Shown here: piece after piece, positions 6,114-10,044 of the stretch
Numbering within the stretch: the stretch's first letter is position 1
Layout of the letters: each line of letters starts with the position of its first letter
Assembly: GCA_002415335.1 (NCBI GenBank)
Contig: DHXL01000253.1
Coordinates: forward strand, 1 to 10,044
Source of the DNA: Oxalobacteraceae bacterium UBA5157
GTDB lineage: Bacteria > Pseudomonadota > Gammaproteobacteria > Burkholderiales > Burkholderiaceae_D
Direction: 5' to 3'
Length of the DNA: 10,044 nt
Translations under genes and position numbers: made by a program
The notes under the pieces: generated by a model
What the model saw: the letters and a program-made list of their open reading frames with translations, nothing else
Database searches by the model: none
What the model was told of the DNA's origin: nothing

Positions 6114-7061
6114 CTAGCCCTCGATGATCGCTGCGTCGTTCAACATGGTGACACCGCTCAGATTGCAGGCCAGTACCGCTTGCTGTACTGCTTCGATCGC
6201 GGCACGCCGCGTGAAGCTCTTGCGCCACGCGATCACGACTCGCCGTGACGGGATCGGCGCCTCGAACGGTATGTAGCGCAGCATGCCGTCTTTCGCCTGC
6301 ATATCGGGCACCGACGCTTGCGGCAGCACCGTGATGCCGATGCCGGATGCGACCATGTGGCGGATCGTTTCCAGCGACGAGCCTTCGAAGGTGCGCGCGA
6401 TGCCGTCGCCGGTGGTCGAGAAGCGCGACATTTCGGGGCAGACTTCCAGTACCTGGTCGCGAAAGCAGTGGCCGCTCCCGAGCAGCAGCATGGTTTCGGA
6501 TTTCAGCTCATGCGGGTTAATCGCTGCGCGCGTGGCCCACGCGTGATGCTTGGGCAGCGCGACGACAAACGGTTCGTCATACAAGGGCTGCACCAGCAGC
6601 CCATGTTGCGGGAACGGCAGCGCCATGATCGCCGCATCGAGTTCGCCCTGGCGCAATAGCTCCAGCAGGCGCACCGTGAAATTCTCCTGCAGCACCAGCG
6701 GCATCTGGGGCACGCGATCGATCATGGTTTTGACGAGCGGCGGCAGCAGGTAGGGCGCGATGGTGTAGATGATGCCGAGACGGAACGGGCCGACCAGCGG
6801 GTCCTTGTTTTGCTTCGCAATTTCCTTGATGGACGCGGTTTGTTCCAGCACCAGTTCGGCCTGCGCGACGATTTGCGCGCCCAGCGGCGTCATCGAGATT
6901 TCTGTGCCGCCGCGTTCGAAAATCACGACGCCGAGTTCATCTTCCAGCTTCTTGATCGCGACCGACAAGGTCGGCTGCGCCACGAAGCAGGCTTCCGCGG
7001 CATGGCCGAAGTGTTTCTCTCGGGCGACTGCGACGATGTATTTGAGTTCGGTGAGTGTCAT
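6114..7061 (-). CDS. oxyR: hydrogen peroxide-sensing LysR-type regulator OxyR
   Basis: A 315-residue LysR-family regulator. The N-terminal winged helix-turn-helix (about 1-60) reads MTLTELKYIVAVAREKHFGH, then FVAQPTLSVAIKKLEDELG, followed by a linker helix and a periplasmic-binding-like sensor domain (about 90-300). The redox pair is intact: Cys199 in GSGHCFRD and Cys208 in LEVCPE, the same numbers as in E. coli OxyR, where H2O2 forms a 199-208 disulfide that switches DNA binding. This makes it OxyR and not a generic LysR paralogue. It follows recG by 45 bp, with no terminator seen in the gap, and precedes ubiA by 11 bp. recG-oxyR adjacency is known in pseudomonads. Its targets cannot be read here, and no full four-element OxyR site was found nearby. 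Confidence 0.95.
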   Translation of the reverse strand: MTLTELKYIVAVAREKHFGHAAEACFVAQPTLSVAIKKLEDELGVVIFERGGTEISMTPLGAQIVAQAELVLEQTASIKEIAKQNKDPLVGPFRLGIIYTIAPYLLPPLVKTMIDRVPQMPLVLQENFTVRLLELLRQGELDAAIMALPFPQHGLLVQPLYDEPFVVALPKHHAWATRAAINPHELKSETMLLLGSGHCFRDQVLEVCPEMSRFSTTGDGIARTFEGSSLETIRHMVASGIGITVLPQASVPDMQAKDGMLRYIPFEAPIPSRRVVIAWRKSFTRRAAIEAVQQAVLACNLSGVTMLNDAAIIEG

Positions 7062-7106
7062 GCGGCTATCTTCGCATATCTCTGGTTATTAATCGCGGCT
7101 TCAGTC
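7062..7106 (-). promoter_or_regulatory. recG-oxyR spacer with repeated AGATA elements
   Basis: On the minus strand this 45-bp spacer contains two AGATA elements exactly 10 bp apart (7067-7071 and 7077-7081 as TATCT on the plus strand), just before the oxyR ATG. One helical turn between ATAG-like elements resembles half of an OxyR site, but the other half is missing. The region could hold an oxyR promoter or be a plain intra-operon spacer. The Shine-Dalgarno (GAAGA) is weak. Confidence 0.2.
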
Positions 7107-9218
7107 CTATACCTTCAGGTAATCCTCGCGCGCGCCGAGCCAGCGCGCCAGATGCGCGTCGACCGCCGCCGCGTCGTCGGGTGCCGCGCTGTGCAGCCAG
7201 GCATGCGCCAGCGTGCGCGCCTTTTCAACCAGCCATTGATCGGTTTCCAGGTCGGCGAAGCGCAGCATCGCCTGGCCCGACTGGCGCGCGCCGAGGAATT
7301 CGCCGGGACCGCGGATTTCGAGGTCTTTGCGCGCGATTTCGAAACCATCGGTAGTCTCGCGCATCGTGCGCAGCCGCTGCCTGGCGGTCGGGCCGAGCGG
7401 ACTTTGATACAGCAGCAGGCAGGCGCTGGCGGCCGCGCCGCGCCCGACCCGGCCGCGCAACTGATGCAGCTGCGACAGGCCGAAGCGCTCCGCATGTTCG
7501 ATCACCATCAACGATGCGTTCGGCACATCGACCCCGACCTCGATTACGGTGGTCGCGACCAGCAGCTGGATTTCGCCGCGCGTGAAGGCCTCCATCACCG
7601 CCTGCTTCTCGGCCGGTTTCAAGCGGCCATGCACCAGCCCGACCTGCAAGTCGGGCAGCGCCGCCATCAGCGTCGCGTGGGTATCGGTCGCGGTCTGCAG
7701 CTGCAGGGCTTCCGATTCCTCGATCAGCGGGCAGACCCAGTACACCTGGCGCCCCTCCAGCGCGGCCGCATGCACGCGCTCGATCACTTCGTCGCGCCGG
7801 TCCTGATCGACCACGCGCGTGACGATCGGCGTACGGCCGGGCGGCAGTTCGTCGATAACCGACACTTCAAGATCGGCATAGTAAGTCATCGCCAGCGTGC
7901 GCGGAATCGGCGTGGCCGACATCATCAATTGATGCGGCACCGTGTGCGCGCCATCGAGCGCGGAGGTGGTATCCAGCCCCTTGTTGCGCAGCGCCAGCCG
8001 CTGGCCGACGCCGAAGCGGTGTTGCTCGTCGACGATCACCAGGCCCAGTCTGGCGAATTGCACCGCGTCCTGGATCAGCGCATGGGTGCCGATCACCAGT
8101 TGCGCGTCGCCCGATTCGATGCGCTCTTGCGCCTCGGTTTTTTCTTTCTTTTTCAGACTGCCGGTGAGCCACGCAATCTTGACGCCGAGCGGCTCCATCC
8201 AGGCGGCGATCTTGCGGAAATGCTGGTCGGCCAGGATTTCAGTCGGCGCCATCAGCACAGCCTGAAAGCCGCTATCGATCGCCTGCGCCGCCGCCAGCGC
8301 GGCGACCACCGTCTTGCCGCTGCCGACATCGCCTTGCAGCAAGCGCTGCATCGGGAACGACGCGCCCAGGTCGGCGCGGATCTCGGTCAGCACGCGTTGC
8401 TGCGCGGCGGTCAGCGTAAACGGCAGCGTATTCAGGAAGCCTGCGGACAGTGTGCCGATCAGCGGCAGTGGCGCGGCGCCCTTGGCGCGGCGCGCGGCCT
8501 GTGCGCGCTTGAGCGACAATTGCTGCGCCAGCAATTCATCGAACTTCATGCGCACCCAGGCCGGATGCGAACGGTCTTCCAGCGCATGCTCATCGACGTC
8601 TTGCGGCGGATTGTGCAGCAGGCGGATCGACGCTTCGAACGGCGCCAGCTTGAGCGCTGTCCGTAGCGGCTCGGCCAAGGTGTCGTGCCAATCGACGCGC
8701 GCCATCGCGGCGCCGATCGCCTTGCGCAGCAAGGTTTGCGACAAGCCTTCGCCGGCCGGATAGACCGGCGTCAACACGGTTGGCAGCGGCGCGCCTTCGA
8801 GCACGATCTTGTAGCTTGGGTGCACCATCTCGGCGCCGAAAAAGCCATGCCGCACTTCTCCCCGTGCGCGCACGCGCGTGCCTTCGCCCAGCTGCTTGAC
8901 TTGGCTGCCGTAAAAATTCAGGAAGCGCATCACCAGCGGCCCGCTGTCGTCGCTGATCGTGACCACCAATTGCCGCCGCGGGCGGAACTGGATCTCGCAG
9001 CTGACGACCACGCCTTCCACTTGCACCGCGTTGCCCGCCATGAAAGCCGCCTCGTGGATGGCGACGACCTGGGTTTCGTCTTCGTAACGCAGCGGCAGAT
9101 GCAGCACCAGGTCCATGTCGGTGCGCAAGCCGAGACGGGCGAGCTTGTCCTCGATCTTGTTGGCGCTCGGTGGCGTCGTCTTGGCGCTGGCGGCGGGCTT
9201 TCGCTTCGGTGCGGGCAT
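7107..9218 (-). CDS. recG: ATP-dependent DNA helicase RecG
   Basis: A 703-residue superfamily 2 helicase that remodels stalled forks, R-loops and Holliday junctions. The N-terminal wedge/OB region (about 20-150) contains LHLPLRYEDET (39-49). The helicase core shows Walker A GDVGSGKT (296-303), APTEILA (324-330), DEQH box (397-400), MSATPIPRT (433-441), HGRL (530-533), TTVIEVGVDVPNA (556-568) and motif VI QLRGRVGRG (586-594). The RecG C-terminal signature DLEIRGPGEFLG (632-643) follows, then QSG (646-648). Length is typical. Residues 1-20 form a Lys/Pro/Ala/Ser-rich tail not needed by the fold. The ATG at 9218 lacks a clear Shine-Dalgarno, and no better start lies inside before the conserved domain. 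It is the first gene of the leftward recG-oxyR-ubiA cluster and diverges from queA. Confidence 0.96.
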   Translation of the reverse strand: MPAPKRKPAASAKTTPPSANKIEDKLARLGLRTDMDLVLHLPLRYEDETQVVAIHEAAFMAGNAVQVEGVVVSCEIQFRPRRQLVVTISDDSGPLVMRFLNFYGSQVKQLGEGTRVRARGEVRHGFFGAEMVHPSYKIVLEGAPLPTVLTPVYPAGEGLSQTLLRKAIGAAMARVDWHDTLAEPLRTALKLAPFEASIRLLHNPPQDVDEHALEDRSHPAWVRMKFDELLAQQLSLKRAQAARRAKGAAPLPLIGTLSAGFLNTLPFTLTAAQQRVLTEIRADLGASFPMQRLLQGDVGSGKTVVAALAAAQAIDSGFQAVLMAPTEILADQHFRKIAAWMEPLGVKIAWLTGSLKKKEKTEAQERIESGDAQLVIGTHALIQDAVQFARLGLVIVDEQHRFGVGQRLALRNKGLDTTSALDGAHTVPHQLMMSATPIPRTLAMTYYADLEVSVIDELPPGRTPIVTRVVDQDRRDEVIERVHAAALEGRQVYWVCPLIEESEALQLQTATDTHATLMAALPDLQVGLVHGRLKPAEKQAVMEAFTRGEIQLLVATTVIEVGVDVPNASLMVIEHAERFGLSQLHQLRGRVGRGAAASACLLLYQSPLGPTARQRLRTMRETTDGFEIARKDLEIRGPGEFLGARQSGQAMLRFADLETDQWLVEKARTLAHAWLHSAAPDDAAAVDAHLARWLGAREDYLKV

Positions 9219-9406
9219 ATCAGGCGGTCAATGGCGCGGCAGGGCGTAAAATAGCGGGTTTGGTAATCATAAACGGTCGCGCCGCAGTGCGGTTGCTATC
9301 GCGTCGAAGCACTTCGAAACTGCGCGTCGATACAGCTGCCGTTCAACCTCTCAGAAAAACCTTGCAACCATAGCAGTTCCCGTCACGCTCCGATACCACC
9401 TTACGC
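9219..9406. promoter_or_regulatory. divergent recG / queA control region
   Basis: This 188-bp gap contains no gene. TAAAAT at 9247-9252 matches the plus-strand -10 consensus at 5 of 6 bases. Its complement gives TATTTT (9248-9253) as a minus-strand -10 for recG, so back-to-back promoters may overlap here. I see no convincing -35 for either. A plus-strand start here would leave queA a leader of about 150 nt. TCGAAG-CA-CTTCGA (9304-9317) is a perfect 6-2-6 inverted repeat within that leader. Confidence 0.35.
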
Positions 9407-10044
9407 ATGTATTCACTGTCAGATTTCGATTTCGATTTGCCGCAAGAATTGATTGCGCAATTGCCGCTGCCCGAGCGCAGCGCATCCCGCTTGCTGCACG
9501 TCGCCGGCGACACGCTGATCGACCGCGGATTCGCCGATATCGTCGGCTTGCTGGCACCGGGCGACCTGCTGGTGCTCAATGACACGCGCGTGCTCAAGGC
9601 GCGTTTTTTCGGCATCAAGGAAACCGGCGGCAAGGTCGAAGTGCTGATCGAGCGCGTGATCGACAGCCGCAGCGTGCATGCGCAAGTGCGCGCGTCCAAG
9701 TCGCCGCCGCCCGGCAGTCGGATCCGGCTGGCCGATGCGTTCGACGTCAGCGTCGGCGAGCGGGTCGGCGAGTTCTACGCGCTGCAGTTTCCCGACGATG
9801 TATTTACCTTGATCGACGCGCACGGCCGCCTGCCTCTGCCGCCCTATATCGAACACAGCGCCGACGCGTTCGATGAGCAGCGCTACCAAACCGTCTATGC
9901 GAAGCAGCCCGGCGCAGTCGCCGCGCCGACCGCCGGCCTGCATTTCGATCAAACCTTGCTCGACAAATTGCGCGAGCACGGCGTGCAATTCGCCACCGTC
10001 ACGCTGCATGTCGGCGCCGGCACCTTCCAGCCGGTGCGCACCGA
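9407..10044 (+). CDS. queA: tRNA preQ1(34) S-adenosylmethionine ribosyltransferase-isomerase QueA, N-terminal part
   Basis: The first 212 codons are present and the reading frame is still open at the window end. The family is about 340-350 residues, so roughly 60% is seen. QueA transfers and rearranges the ribose of S-adenosylmethionine onto preQ1 at the tRNA wobble base, making epoxyqueuosine. Recognisable blocks: FDLPQELIAQ (9-18), LLVLNDTRVLKAR (54-66), LPLPPYIEH (142-150), RYQTVYA (159-165), GAVAAPTAGLHF (169-180) and LHVGAGTFQPV (200-210). The start is the ATG at 9407, because an in-frame TAG at 9371 closes the frame upstream and the protein begins at the family's usual point. No Shine-Dalgarno is evident. 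Divergent from recG. tgt often follows in other genomes but lies outside the window. Confidence 0.95.
   Translation, partial: MYSLSDFDFDLPQELIAQLPLPERSASRLLHVAGDTLIDRGFADIVGLLAPGDLLVLNDTRVLKARFFGIKETGGKVEVLIERVIDSRSVHAQVRASKSPPPGSRIRLADAFDVSVGERVGEFYALQFPDDVFTLIDAHGRLPLPPYIEHSADAFDEQRYQTVYAKQPGAVAAPTAGLHFDQTLLDKLREHGVQFATVTLHVGAGTFQPVRT

Noticed and set aside
6810..8666. 618-codon open frame on the plus strand
   Set aside because: It is antisense to oxyR and recG, both complete with catalytic or sensing residues. The composition (Arg, Gln, His) is typical of a GC-codon shadow and no family features are visible.
9219..9406. Full OxyR binding site upstream of recG
   Set aside because: ATAG (9251-9254) and CTAT (9296-9299) are present, but their spacing does not fit the four-element 37-bp site.
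1..10044. Mobile element, CRISPR array, tRNA or rRNA
   Set aside because: No transposase or integrase motifs, no regularly spaced repeats and no cloverleaf-like sequence were seen. Every long stretch is explained by conserved housekeeping genes.

Overview
This window reads as ordinary core chromosome of a GC-rich betaproteobacterium. The protein style (PilT/PilU, OxyR, UbiA and RecG close to Burkholderiales forms) suggests Oxalobacteraceae, such as a relative of Herbaspirillum, Collimonas or Herminiimonas. That placement is an inference made without database searching. Coding density is high, gene junctions are tight, and I see no insertion sequence, prophage, CRISPR array, tRNA or rRNA.

Layout from left to right. 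Positions 1-126 are a non-coding end containing two strong inverted repeats. Positions 127-2831 hold a leftward cluster, pilT-pilU-gpx: two paralogous type IV pilus retraction ATPases followed by a thiol glutathione peroxidase whose start overlaps the pilU stop by 4 bp. A 97-bp divergent gap separates this cluster from a rightward pair, yggS-proC (PLP homeostasis protein and pyrroline-5-carboxylate reductase), which overlap by 11 bp. proC converges on a leftward glutathione S-transferase gene with its own 5' leader. Behind it lies a leftward cluster, recG-oxyR-ubiA (branch-migration helicase, peroxide-sensing regulator, 4-hydroxybenzoate polyprenyltransferase), which ends in an intrinsic terminator at 5201-5237. 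A 188-bp divergent gap then leads to rightward queA, which runs off the right edge after 212 codons.

Functionally the window combines pilus retraction and twitching motility (pilT, pilU), thiol and peroxide defence (gpx, gst, oxyR), cofactor and amino-acid housekeeping (yggS, proC, ubiA), DNA repair (recG) and tRNA modification (queA). pilT-yggS-proC adjacency and recG-oxyR adjacency are both known in other proteobacteria, so neither is new. I found no convincing undescribed system. The best second-look items are the coupling of gpx to the pilus ATPase operon, the paired palindromes at the left end, a 33-nt identical block shared by pilT and pilU, and a palindrome at the presumed gst promoter.
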